DNA of 64,000 nt from Nereocystis luetkeana (Eukaryota > Sar > Phaeophyceae > Laminariales > Laminariaceae), in the NCBI GenBank assembly GCA_031213475.1, contig JARUPZ010000025.1, positions 8,764,592 through 8,828,591 on the forward strand, in the 5' to 3' direction. Below the pieces are notes generated by a model. It worked only from the letters and a program-made list of their open reading frames with translations. It had not been told where the DNA came from and ran no database searches. Positions 31,646-41,990 of the stretch are shown here, in pieces; positions within the stretch are counted from its first letter, which is position 1, and each line of letters starts with the position of its first letter. The translations under genes were made by a program, and so were the position numbers.

Positions 31646-31699
31646 TTTCGGGGAATGCTTTTGCGTGATCAACGTTGAAGCTCAAGCTAACAATAACAC

Positions 31700-32018
31700 A
31701 ATGTCGGATGTAAAAACACTAAAATAAGATCTACTGAACTACCTGCGCCTGCTGAGCTATCCAAACTCCAAAGCATGCTAGCAAGCAAGAAAAGCAAGCA
31801 AGCTAAACGAGCACGCAAGCAAGCAGCAGCAGCATGGGGCGGGGATGAGTTAGTCAGCGAGGGGAGGGAAAGCACCGGAAAGGTAGGCTCGGAGAGATGT
31901 TCGAGGGAGAGTGATTCGGATGAGGAAACACGCAGCGCAGTTGTCTGGCGGCTCTGGGACGATGACGTCTCTACCAATAGGAGAGAGCCAGGAGACACAA
32001 AAACAAAAGAGGCGTTCT
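31700..32018 (+). CDS. Hypothetical Ser/Glu-rich coding fragment
   Basis: A plus-strand frame is open from 31693 through an ATG at 31775. Visible parts: an Ala/Glu-rich start (STELPAPAELSKLQ), a basic run with K-S-K-Q-A-K-R-A-R-K, an acidic serine-rich stretch (CSRESDSDEETRS), then VVWRLWDDDVSTNRREPGD. At about 32012 it runs into sequence like the end of family D (GGCGTTCTACAATAGGGG), so the true C-terminus is probably lost. I recognise no family. Overlapping frames on the minus strand look like shadows. It may be an exon, or part of a transposon-encoded protein. Confidence 0.35.
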
Positions 32019-32405
32019 ACAATAGGGGTATCCTGCTGTACCTTCTTTTGGCCGAAATATTTCTGACTAACAACGGCGGAGCTCCTTAACCGTTTTAGGA
32101 CTGCAGTCTCGTTTTGGGGGCAATTCGAGACAAACTACTTGGAATATGAGTGGTTTGTCCCCAAAATGGGACTGGAGTTGAATAAGAGTCAAGTGCAATG
32201 ACAGCGTTGAGGAAGTACCCAACAAGGCGAGCCTTATCGTTTGAGTACGGATACTTTTTTGGGTACAGTTTTTATTCTGAGGGTCACGGGATTGCTCGTC
32301 GGGCTGAGTCCTCGTTTTTTTATCACGAAATCAGTTTTTGGGTGATACGGTAGGTGTAGAGGTATTGAGGTGCGAAGCTCCTCCAGTGAAGAGCTCCAGA
32401 AAACA
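32018..32405. mobile_element. Possible family D element with nested family B
   Basis: The left edge resembles family D ends; TTTTTGGGTGATACGG and GAGGTGCGAAGCTCCTCCAG near the right resemble the interior at 48820-49067. The family B copy at 32086-32190 sits inside. Confidence 0.4.
32086..32190. mobile_element. Family B MITE
   Basis: TTAACCGTTTTAGGACTGCA to AATGGGACTGGAGTTGAATA; a small insertion CAATTCGAGA lies in the left arm. Confidence 0.75.
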
Positions 32406-32410
32406 CGAAG

Positions 32411-32520
32411 TATTACGGGGGACCATAATAAATAGGACCTACGGTACGCACAAAAACCTATATATTTACCTATTTTTATCAACAAAAAAATGGTCCTATT
32501 TACTTTGGTCCCCCGTAATA
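32411..32520. mobile_element. Family A MITE
   Basis: TATTACGGGGGACCATAATA to TTTGGTCCCCCGTAATAG. Confidence 0.9.
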
Positions 32521-32589
32521 GTACGAGCACCCCTCAAAAAAGCGAGGGCGGCGGCACCCACCGCGTGGGGCACGGTGGGGAAGCGCGGG

Positions 32590-32830
32590 GGGGAGGGGGG
32601 TGTACTCGATTTCATGCATGGCCGTAGTCGTATGACCATAGACCCTCGCATCCCTACAATGCCGGGACGGAGCATGTCGAGTTTTCACCGACCAGGCAGA
32701 CATTGCTTGCACCAAGCGCCGTGAAGCGCCGTGAGGTGTCTGGCGAGTCGCATGAAGGGTGAGTTGCCTCTTTCTAAGAACCGCTTTTGAGGAGGGTGGA
32801 CGTAGGGGGGGGGGGGGGGGGGGGGTGAGG
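32590..32830 (+). mobile_element. Family C element, 5' part, between G tracts
   Basis: GGGGGGTGTACTCGATTTCA starts the copy; it runs to AAGAACCGCTTTTGAGGAGG and then a run of about 18 G (32808-32826). Confidence 0.8.
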
Positions 32831-32929
32831 AGTTAGGCGCACTTGCCCAGCGAGGAGGGGCGGAGCCGAGCAGGTGACGTGGTCTGCCTGTAGCAGTCAC
32901 GAAGGAATGGCGGCGCATTCAAAACACAG

Positions 32930-35400
32930 CCGCGCTGCGCGGACAGAACGGGCGAAGGAGTCGGGCGGCAAGGTTTAAGCCTGCCGAACGCGGAGGCCTG
33001 ACCACGACCTCTCCGACGAATGACTTATGGAGCTACACAGCAGGCACGAAGAAGCGACCCCGGGGGCTATAGCACGCGAAGCAACGGACGCGGCCAAGCT
33101 CGAGATGGGCGCGTCAGCGTGCCGGCACCAAGAGGAAGCGGCAGCACCAGCGCGCGGCTTTCTCGCGGAACCGCGCGCGCGCGCCCGGCGATGACGCTGC
33201 ATGGACACCATTACGGGGAGCCATAGTAAATAAGACCAAGCACGCTGTTAGTGAAAATAGCGAACTATGTGATTTTTGGTGTGTATCGTAGGCCCTATTG
33301 GATATGCCCCCCCCGGCAATAGTGAGCGCGAGATTCCCGGGAGAAGGCTGAACTGCGGCGGCAGAAGGGGTGGCGAATGTTAACCGAACCAGCGGAAGGA
33401 AAGTGGCCCCACCTGGCGCCCGGTCGGAGAGTTCAAGCCCCTTTCAGGTGTCTTTCGAGGCCTTCAACGATCGCGACGCGCTTTCGGGAGCGGGGAGTGA
33501 CGGCCTGTAGTGTTCACCCCCTACGGGCCATCGTCAGGACCCGATTCGGCCAAGCACAGTTAAGCGCCGGCATCGAAGCCTTCTGGAAGAAGATTGTCGA
33601 TGAACTTGACGATTTCCCGATGTAGGTTTGGGAGATAAATCCTGCCGTCAAACCTCACGGCATTTGGGGGGGAAATGCCGCCCCGTCTGGGTGGGAATGG
33701 CATGGAGGCGCTTGTTTTTGCCGCAGGGCACTATGAGGGAGTGGAGACCGCGTACGGAGGGTCTAGATCCCGAGACAAGGCAGCATGGGGTTGGGGTTCC
33801 CGGGAGGGGTGGGGCGTGTAGCGTTACGTGCCCGAACACACCGTGAGGCAGGCAACTAGCTGGATCATCCAGACAGACGCCTCTAACGCGTTCAACTCGG
33901 ACCTACGGAAGCCCATGCTCGAACGGGTGGCCGCTTGCACACGCCTGCGCCTACGGGGTTCGTCGCCAAGGGCTACGCTGAGAGGTCCGCCTCGCTGTTC
34001 TTCCTGATGGACTCGGGGGAGAACGGACTGGGCTCGACTGCTCCCGTACGGTGAGACGACGAGACTCTATGGGGCCGGCTCTGTCCTGCCCACCGCTTCG
34101 CCCCGGTGCATATGAGGGTTCGGGAGGAACACAAGTAGCAAGGGGGGGGGGCGAAGCCTATGCGTACTTCCACGATATCATCAGCGCTGCCCACGAGAAA
34201 ACACCCGGGATGGTGAAGGCGGCTCCCTTCCTCGAGGGGGAGTTGGCAGCGCGGGGCATACACCCCAGCGCGGGTAAGACGGCTGCCGTGGCCCAGGAGG
34301 TCGGCCCTTTCGGGGGGAGCGAGAACCGCGAGCGCGCAAAGGCAAGGCAGCGGAGCCTGTCAGGGCCAGGAGCTTCCGCGTGGTTACGAGCGAAGCCGGT
34401 TGGGCGCTTCACTCGTCATGCCAGCCCAGGAGGCTCCTCTACGCAGGGCGGCGACAATTTGGGGATGGAGGAGCACCCACCGGCGACGTGTCCCGCCTGC
34501 GGTGCAGCGGGCACCAGCGCGTGGCATGCGCGTCTGTGTCACCGGGCAGGAGCGCAGGTACGCCAGCACCAGCCGTAGGTCCACGCGGCCTCTCGCTCCC
34601 TAAACCAGGTGTCTGTCGGTAGCCAAGTGGAAAGCGGGGCCTCCTTTACCGGCAAGTGGAAAGCGGACGGATATATGAATATCGCTTTCGAGAGGGGAGG
34701 CAGCCTCTGAGACGCATCAGCATCGTTTTTTTCCGACCCTAAATCTTAACCGTTGACGTCGCCTACGCGAACCCCCAAGCGAGGTTTCACATGCGTGCCG
34801 GAAGCGCTGACCAGGATGGATCGGCCGCCTCGACTTCTGAGACGCGAAAGCTCATACCCCTACGCCCGTCCTGGACATGTGTCCTTCGACCAGGGGAGCC
34901 TTAAATTTGGCGACTTCTGAGACGCGAAATTTCAACCACTACGCCCGTCCTGGACATGTGTCCTTCGACCAGCGCAGCCTTAAATTTGGCCCCATCGCGG
35001 CGGAAAGATTTGGGCGTCTGGGAAGGGAAGGAAGCGAATTCGGCTAGCGACGAGCGTGATCGGAGGGAGGGATAGGGGCTCCAAGGCCCAAGAAAAGCGT
35101 TTTGGGCGTCTTGGAAGGGACGGGAGCGAATTCGTCGATCAGCTGGCGGCGAGTGAGATCCGAGGGAGGGATAGGGGCTGCACAAGGCCCAAGAAAAGGT
35201 ATCTGCAAGGAACGCCTGCTACGTATCATCTCAGTCAGCTCTCAGGTTGCCACCTGGCGTCGGGTACACCGGGGAACAAGCTCGCAGTACGGGACCGCCG
35301 AGCGACTAGAGGGGCGAGGGAAGAGGAGCGGGGCCTGCTACCAATGGCGTGGGATGAAAAAGAACGGTAGCAAAAGATTGGAGCGGGTCTGTTCTGCCGG
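32930..35400 (+). pseudogene. LINE reverse-transcriptase relic, frameshifted
   Basis: GC-rich (about 60%) unlike its surroundings. The protein can be followed through several frames: an N-terminal stretch with LMELHSRHEEATPGAIAREA; reverse-transcriptase motif A as QTDASNAFN near 33873; FVAKGYAERSASLFFLMDSG near 33960; GPALSCPPLRPG near 34075; motif C as AYAYFHDI near 34160, where a catalytic Asp of the usual Y-x-D-D is replaced by His; a Cys/His cluster CPACGAAGTSAWHARLCHRA near 34490; and the VSFDQRSLKF...FGRLG end region near 34955-35130, partly duplicated. Stops, frameshifts and the lost Asp make it dead. A family A MITE is inserted at 33209-33321. It belongs to the same LINE type as the fragments at 23160 and 24870. 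Confidence 0.75.
33209..33321. mobile_element. Family A MITE inside the LINE relic
   Basis: CATTACGGGGAGCCATAGTA to GGATATGCCCCCCCCGGCAA; diverged ends. It separates the N-terminal and reverse-transcriptase parts of the relic. Confidence 0.8.
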
Positions 35401-36379
35401 TATAAATCGGGGAAGGAAATGAGTTTGAAGATTTATTTGCTCGGAGAGGATGTAGTAGCCCGGTGGATGCGAAGCATTCTGTATCTCTAGTGAGTGTGTC
35501 GATCTTTTCAGGATGGGAAACACAAATTCGGCGAAGTTCGTCAGTCGGTCAGAAGAGATTAGCGAAGCATTACGAGTAGGCGTCACTCCTTCAGATATGA
35601 TTGGTGGGACGTCGGGTGGGAGTCAGCAGAGCCGATGACAAGGGGGGGGGGGCTGTGCTATTGGTGTATTCTCGTCAAGTCATTCAGACCTGCTCGGAAC
35701 TATCCTCCATGTCTGAAGTCCTACGAGAATGGTTGTGGATTCCCCTTTTGATGTGGATGGTATGATTGGAACAAGTTACACATGGTCTACTGGCGAACGT
35801 AATAATTTGTTTTTAAAAAAATGGTTCAATTTTTATACCCCTTTTGTGAGATTTTACAGTCGTACGTAGCTCAAACCCGGAGTCTCAAACATCACAAACC
35901 ACATGCATGCCGGCACATACCACACATACATACATACGTACATGCTTACAGCATATCAACGTATCCTTACTACCACCCAGCACAGCCCACAACTTCTTGC
36001 ACACTTATCAATTACCCGGTACCACCAGATGCATAACACCCCCATCGCCATCCGCCCTCAAAAATAGGCCACTGGTATACACAAGGTATCCACATATCCC
36101 ACTAGCAAAAATCGTCACATATAGCGCCTAACTCCACGGTATCATCAACATACTTATAATATACATCTGGTACCCCCTAACCCCCGGCAGGAGGCATTTC
36201 TCCAACTGGATGGGGGCTCTCTCTCATAGGTAATCTTGTACAACATCTATTCTCTCAGAACACTCTCTCGGAACACTTGCGCCCTCTAACATCGTCAAAA
36301 AGAATACCGGCCTGTATGTTGTCGCAAAGCTAGCCATCTACGGCAAGCAATCCCAACATACTGCTGATCGTCACAATCA
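35401..36379. other. No gene seen
   Basis: Low-GC sequence with a (CATA)n patch near 35920. No frame with domain character. Confidence 0.5.
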
Positions 36380-37020
36380 ACCATCCAACGAGTACCCCCC
36401 CCTCGGGGGATCCCCCCCCCCCCACCCCCTCCTGGGTACCCCCCCCCCCTCTTTAGAAAAAAGACGAAAAACTATGTGAGCATACGTGGCGAATATTAAC
36501 CCGCTCCGTTTCTCTCTCTGCGTCTGTATACATCGGAGATTGTTATGGGATGGATGACTACACGCAAAATACCGTATTCCCAAATCACGTATACCACTCG
36601 GACCGGTAATATAAGAAACCTTTATACTATTATTTGATTATCAAACGGTTTTCTGATTCCCGGCCAGAGCCATACTGGGCGGCGCACCGTCGAAATGGGC
36701 CCGCAACGCGCGGCTTCTCCTATACCTGTACATCCGAAGCCCCCGTCACAAAAAATACAACTTCAGTGTGTGGTAGTACCCAACGGGCGACCTCTCCCCC
36801 CCCTGGTAACCCCTCCCGAGCACCCCCCCCCCCCCCCCCCCCCAGGGGGCCCCCTCTCCCCCTTCGGGACGCCCCCCCCGGGAACCTCCCGGGAATTCCC
36901 TCCAGGAACCACCTCCGGGAACCCCCCCCCAAAGTGCTCAGCTACGCGAGCATAGCGGATATTAACCCTCTCCCTTTCGCTCTATACACAATATTGGAGA
37001 TTGGTTCGGGTTAGGTAACG
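36380..37020. repeat. Two diverged copies of a C-rich plus GAATATTAACCC repeat
   Basis: Copy 1: C tracts at 36395-36450 then GTGGCGAATATTAACCCGCT and CATCGGAGATTGTTATGGG. Copy 2: C tracts at 36790-36930 then AGCGGATATTAACCCTCTCC and TATTGGAGATTGGTTCGGG. Proline-rich frames here are artefacts. Confidence 0.6.
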
Positions 37021-37039
37021 TTATCACCTTATATAATAG

Positions 37040-37530
37040 CAATCGGAGCCCAACATGGGGGTGCCGAAAACGTGAGTGGCGCATCTATCTATCTAAGCCG
37101 TTGTCACAAGGAATACAGCGGCTGCTGCTATTGGCTTGTACTGCTGTTGCTGCTGCTGCTCAAAATATCGCGACATCTTCAAGGTCTCAAGATGCTCAAG
37201 ATCTCTCATTGTCATCTCTCGAAGGCTCAAAAATGCCTTCAAGGCCTCAACATGTCAACGTCTTATCTCAAGTATCAGTATCTCGAAAATCGCACTATGT
37301 CACAATCTCCAAGGTCTTAATACCTCAACACTGCTGGAAGGAGCGCTGCAAAGACTGATATATGTTGAGCACTTGAAGTATTGCTGCTAATCATCTCAAG
37401 ATCGATATTTGACCCCTTGGCTGACCTTTCCCTGCTCTGAAACTAGTACATCAAGGCCAAAAGAGACGGCCTCCTATCATAGGAAAAAACGGTACGTAGT
37501 GGCAATGGAAGTACCCCTTACACAATTGGG
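37040..37530. other. No gene seen; one family N unit
   Basis: TCTCAAG words recur loosely at 37170-37320. A single diverged family N unit (GACCCCTTGGCTGACC) lies near 37410-37470. Confidence 0.5.
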
Positions 37531-37990
37531 CTACCCCCCTACCATGGAAGTACCCACTACAATGCGGGTATCCCCTACAATGGGGGTACCCCCTACAATG
37601 GGGGTACCCCCTATAATGGGGGTAACCCCTGCAATGGGGGTAACCCCTACAATGGGGTACCCCTTACAATGGGGGTACCCCCTACAATGGAGGTACCCCC
37701 TTACAATGGAGATACCCCCTCCAATGAGGCACCCCCAAACAAAGGGGGTACCCCCCCCAATCATTCGACGCTGGGGACACCCCCCACAATGGGGGTACCC
37801 TCTTCAATGAGGCACCCCCATACAATGGGGGTACCTCCTCCCCAATTCATTCGACGCTAGGGGTCCCCTACAATGGAGATACTCCCTATAATAAGGGTAC
37901 CCTCCCCCCAAAGACGGGGGTACCCCCCCCCCCCCCCCCCCCCCCCCCCCTATGATGGGGGTACACTTCCGAATTGGGGTACCCCGCCCT
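37531..37990. repeat. 18-bp minisatellite with GGGGGTACCCCC palindrome
   Basis: Units of TACAATGGGGGTACCCCC in register at 37570-37700, decaying afterwards, with a C run of about 24 at 37927-37950. Each junction is self-complementary. Confidence 0.9.
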
Positions 37991-38089
37991 CGGCCTCTAC
38001 AATAGGGGCGCCGCCCCCCACCTAATTCATTCGACGCTGTCGATTACATGCAAGAAAGCACGCACAAGATGCCGTAACCCACGTCACAA

Positions 38090-38265
38090 GAAGTTCTTAG
38101 TAGGATGCAGCTCACCCTTCATGCGACACGCCAAAACCCGACATGCTCCGTCCCGGCATTGTAGGGATGCGAGGGTCTATGGTCATACGACTACGACCGT
38201 GCATGAGATCGAGTACATATCTCCTATCGAGTACACCCCCCCCGCTCCCCCCCCCCCCCCGCCAC
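38090..38265 (-). mobile_element. Family C element, partial copy
   Basis: GGATGCAGCTCACCCTTCAT, a deletion, then CCCGACATGCTCCGTCCCGG to CTATCGAGTACACCCCCC and a C tract. Confidence 0.8.
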
Positions 38266-38449
38266 GCACCCCCTTGGATGGGGGTACGCCCACGCTACGA
38301 CAGTCTCGGCAACCCCTGCTGTGTGTGGGGTGGTAGTCTCACTCCGGCTGGTCGCGTACCCACTGGGCTAGTTCCGTGTCCGTGGCCGCCAGCAGAATAC
38401 ACAGGTGCCTGTCACGATGGTTGGTAGAGGGCGGCGTAGCGTGTATCAG

Positions 38450-38640
38450 TAGAGTTTGGGGGGGTCTTGTCTGCTGTTTTTTTTTTCCTTTCTGTATTTG
38501 CTGTTGTTGCAGTTGTTGCTGTGGTGGTGGTGGTGGTGGATGTTGTTGTTGTTGCTGTTGTTGTCGTTGTTGCTGCTGTTGTTGTTGCGGTGATGGATGT
38601 TGTTGTTGCTGTTGCTGTGTTCACTGTTGTCGGCAGGATG
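38450..38640. repeat. (GTT/GCT)n microsatellite
   Basis: Mixed TTG, TGG and GCTG triplets at 38500-38630; the Cys/Val-rich frames are artefacts. Confidence 0.85.
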
Positions 38641-38839
38641 CAGAGGTACAATCTTCACAGTCATCGTGTTTATCGGTCACCCTGGCGGAACACCGCGTAA
38701 CCTCCAACACTGCCAGCGTTTGCTGTGGAGGGTCCGAGTCTTGGCGAAAAAACTGCCGGACCCTTCTTGCCCCCCGTTTTTATCGCGGGAAGAAGAGCCA
38801 ATACGGTACTGCTGTGTGTGACCCAACCCGAAAGGGGCA

Positions 38840-39180
38840 AGAACAATATATTTTTATTCGTTACTGTTTTCCTTCCCCTGTTTTGTATTCGCCCGTTTTT
38901 TTCTCTCTCTCCCTATCCTAGTATACACGGGGGACCATAGCAAATAGGACCAAATACTGTTAGTAAAAACAGGTAAATATATACCTGGTGGGTTTTTGTG
39001 TGTACCGTAGGTCCTATTCACTGTGGTCCCCCCGATAATAGTCGTAACTCAGATCAACCATTGGGTCGCATGGCAGGCCCTTCTTCTCCCGCCCCCCCCC
39101 CGCTACGGCTCGTGCCTTCAAAAAATTACCGCGAAAAAAACGTTTAACCATTGTTTTCCTCGTCGACTCAAGTCAAACCA
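38840..39180 (-). mobile_element. SINE-1 copy split by a family A MITE
   Basis: TTTCTCTCTCTCCCTATCC before the MITE and TCGTAACTCAGATCAACC, GCATGGCAGGCCC, CTCGTGCCTTC and TTTTCCTCGTCGACTC after it follow the same order as the SINE-1 copy at 19180-19510. The tRNA-like head is missing. Confidence 0.65.
38922..39040. mobile_element. Family A MITE with a scar, inserted in SINE-1
   Basis: ACACGGGGGACCATAGCAAA to TGTGGTCCCCCCGATAATAG. AAATATATACCTGGTGGGTT at 38982-38990 stands where other copies have AAATATATAGGTT: seven extra bases, with the second TA now TG. Confidence 0.85.
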
Positions 39181-39304
39181 TAGGGATGGAAAACAAGGAA
39201 GAAGAAACAAACAAACGAAACATGAGTGTTTCAACATCGATCGCTCCAAAACACTCCCAGATGTATCAAGTTGCAGAATGTTGATGCCAGGCAGAGGTGA
39301 CTAC

Positions 39305-40311
39305 TAAACGCGCTCGCTTTCTCGCCTGAACCAAGGACAGCCGGGGCCGGAATCTGCGTTCTACGGCACTCTCATGTCGGCAAATACAGGATCTGTTCAT
39401 GCCAACAGATGATCTACAGATAGATCTTACAGATAGATCGCGATCTGTCGGATTTGTTGAGCCTACTCGTATGCCTTCCTCACCTCTCCCACGGGCACAG
39501 CCCCGGCTCCCGGACCCATCGCAGCGCCTCATGACAGAAAAATACAGACTCATGCACTATAGATGATCTACAGATAGATCGTACAGGTAGATCGTGATAT
39601 TATGTTGGCTGTGTTGAACCTATGCCTTCCTCACCTGTCCCAAAGGGCACAGCCCCGGCTCCCGAACACATCGCAGTATCTCATGACAGAGGAATATAGG
39701 GTATACTATTGTGGACGATCTACAGATAGATCGTATAGATAGATCGCGATCTGGCCCATGCGTCAGATGACCGTTCTCTAACCACGCCCACGTCTTCTCA
39801 CCTATGTTCCAAGGGCGGCCGTGTGGGATAGATGTGTACCTGGTACGGCCTTGCACGGCATCTCATGACGGCGAGATACAGGATACATTTAAATAACCAT
39901 GCGACAGTATGTACACGATCAACAGATAGACCCTCCTAGAGACAGATCCTACAGACAGATAGATGCTGCGGACAGGTCGTGGTCCGCCCGGTGGCCTCCC
40001 TCGCCCGCCCCAAGGGAAGCCCCGCCCCCGCACCCGTCACGGCACCTCATGGTGACAAAACACAGGGCACACTATCTATCACAGATGGTCTACCGACAGA
40101 CTCATCTAAAGATAGATCCTCCAGATAGATCGTGAACCCGCCCGATGGCCCGCCCTCTCACCTGTCCCAAAGACAGCCCTGTTCCCGCACCCGCCAGAGC
40201 ACCTCATGGCAGCAAAACACAGGGCACACTATCTATCACAGATGGTCTACAGACAGATACATCTACAGATAGATCCTCCCAGATAGATCCTCCAGATAGA
40301 TCCTCCCTCAC
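39305..40311 (-). repeat. Tandem array of decayed ankyrin exon ends plus GATC-rich introns
   Basis: Six units of about 150-170 bp lie downstream of the last ankyrin exon. On the minus strand each carries CATGAG, a 41-50-base remnant of the ankyrin repeat (for example V-L-W-R-V-R-E-Q-G-C-L-W-D at about 40203-40163), usually a GGTGAGG donor, and an intron piece with GATCTACAGATAGATC. Remnants sit near 40160-40205, 40010-40050, 39795-39865, 39645-39690, 39495-39535 and 39320-39370. Each would start in phase 0 and end in phase 2, so they cannot be spliced to one another without breaking the frame. Confidence 0.7.
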
Positions 40312-40676
40312 CTGTCCCAAGGGCAGCCCTGCTCCCGCACCCACCGGAGCACCTCCAGATGCCCCCCCATCGCCGCGGAGCTGCAAGCACTTTCGTTCCA
40401 AGGGCACCCCTCCCGCCTCAGCCACTGCAGCACGTCCAAGTGCCCCCCCCAAGCGGCGTAGCTGCAGGTCCGCGCGTCCCACGAGCAGCCCTGCTCCCTG
40501 GCCCACCGGAGAAGCTCCAGATGTCCCCCCTTGGCAGCGAAGGAACAGGTGAACTCTCCCCATGGACAGCCTTTCTCCCTCGCCCACTTCAGGACTTCGA
40601 GGTGACCTCCCATGGCGGCACAGGCGCAGGTGTGCTCGTCCCAGGGGCATTCTTGTCCCCTTGCCCACTTCAGGAC
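40312..40676 (-). CDS. Ankyrin-repeat gene, 3'-most recognisable exon
   Basis: The acceptor is CTAAAAACAG at 40677 and above; the donor is GGGACAG|GTGAGG at 40311. The 365-bp exon codes, without interruption, for four full repeats of 27 residues and part of a fifth, of the form GGHLEVLKWAREKGCPW. It begins V-L-K-W-A-R in phase 0 and ends C-P-W-D in phase 2; if the intron is not removed, TGA follows immediately. Known ankyrin repeats mediate protein-protein contacts; large ankyrin families of this sequence style are common in brown algae and relatives. No enzymatic domain is seen. The downstream partner exon was not found in the window, so the C-terminus is either lost or lies below 39300. Confidence 0.8.
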
Positions 40677-40699
40677 CTGTTTTTAGTTTTTCGGAGGAG

Positions 40700-41215
40700 G
40701 ACGAGGGGGAGGGAGGGAGGGAGGGAGGGGGGGGGGGGGGGGGGGGGGCGGGGGGGGGGGTGCTCGATGGGAGAGATGTACTCGATCTCGATCTCATGCA
40801 TGGCCGTAGTCGTATGGCCATAGACCCTCGCGTCCCTACAATGCCGGGACGGAGCATGTCGGGTTTTCACCGACCAGATAGACATTGCTTGCACCAAGCG
40901 CGAAGCGCCGTCGTGAGGTGTCCGGCGAGTCGCATGAAGGGTGAACTGCATCCTACTAAGAACCGGCTTGTGAGGCGGACTTGCATATGGATGACAGCCT
41001 CAACGAGTTACTTTAATTTCCGGTGTAGCCACTTCCAGAGATAGCAATGGCAGTACGATGTAACTGCCTCTTGGGTGTCTCACCATGCAACTACGTGATA
41101 CGATCAATCCCCTTGTGCGGAGTGAAGGTTCTCCACCTCGCACAAATGATCTATCTAGACGAGGGGGGGGGGGGGGGGGGCTCTCGATGTCATGCATGGC
41201 TGTAGTCGAATGTCC
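40700..41215 (+). mobile_element. Family C element inside an ankyrin intron
   Basis: A long G tract (40706-40760) precedes GATGTACTCGATCTCGATCT. The copy continues to the CACTTCCAGAGATAGC and CCTCGCACAAATGATC segments near 41150, then another G tract and a second partial start (TCTCGATGTCATGCATGG). It occupies most of the intron between 40677 and 41420. Confidence 0.8.
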
Positions 41216-41420
41216 CCGGGGGGAGGTCAAATCGATAAACGCCCCCAGGGAGGGGGGGGGGTAGTGAAACGTCCCCGGGGGGGGATGAACGTGAAGCAAC
41301 TCCGTTGGGAAAGGAGTGACATGAAATGTCCCCGGGGAGGGGGGGGGGAAGATCGATAAAAGACATCTGGGGGGTCGGGAGGGTGTGGGGGAGCACGCGA
41401 AATATCTCTGCTAACTGTAC
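41216..41420. repeat. TGTCCCCGGGG-rich intron sequence
   Basis: ATGTCCCCGGGG recurs near 41210, 41270 and 41325 with G tracts; palindromic and G-rich. It lies between the family C element and the ankyrin exon. Confidence 0.6.
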
Positions 41421-41529
41421 CTCAAGATGTCCACCCTCAGCCGCCACCATGCAAGTATGCTCGTTCCACTGGCATGACTGACTTCTCGCCCACTTTAGGA
41501 CCTCCAAGTGGCCTCCCTTGGCGGCACAC
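41421..41529 (-). CDS. Ankyrin-repeat gene, middle exon
   Basis: Acceptor TTTATGCCTGCAG at 41530 and above; donor GAG|GTACAG at 41420. The 109-bp exon gives CAAKGGHLEVLKWARSQSCQ, then WNEHTCMVAAEGGHLE. Joined to the 40676 exon it reads GGHLE then VLKWARGQECPW, which restores the repeat exactly. Joined to the upstream exon (45132-45041) the split codon AG+G makes Arg and gives E-I-C-R-C-A-A-K-G-G, also exact. The last intron is about 745 bp. This phase match is the best evidence that the scattered ankyrin pieces are one gene. Confidence 0.8.
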
Positions 41530-41560
41530 CTGCAGGCATAAAGTAGGAGTTCCACAGGCA

Positions 41561-41990
41561 ATACATGGTGGCATTCGTTGATATCATGTGTTGGCTTTTA
41601 GCTTAAGGTTGGATACGTCGTGATCATATCCCTATTGCCTCCCGCTGCCGTAGTAACGGTTGGCTAAGTTGACCCCCATAAAGAGCGTCACTGTCGTAGT
41701 CGCACCCACGTCGGCCAGGTCACGACCTGGATCCGCTAGATCATCTAGATCCTACGTATGTCTTGCCGTTATGATACGCCGTGCAGGAGCTGTGTAGCAC
41801 AGATCCCACTAGATCGCTACTATCTACAATCATTAGATCTTTTATCCTCTGTATTTGCCGTTGTGAAATGGTGCGCGAGAGCTGTACCGTACAGAACCCA
41901 ACCTACAAACGTGTGCTTCTGAAGAGCTGCGGCATGCTCGTACAGATCTCATCCGGACAACATGATCTAGCTCGTGTAGAAATAAAGACA
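41561..41990. other. No exon seen in this part of the ankyrin intron
   Basis: GATC-rich words (GATCATCTAGATCC) near 41740. No open frame of note. Confidence 0.45.

Noticed and set aside
40312..40676. Ankyrin repeats as evidence for an endogenous giant-virus segment
   Set aside because: Similar ankyrins occur in giant viruses, but spliceable exons in exact phase and no viral core genes point to a host gene.
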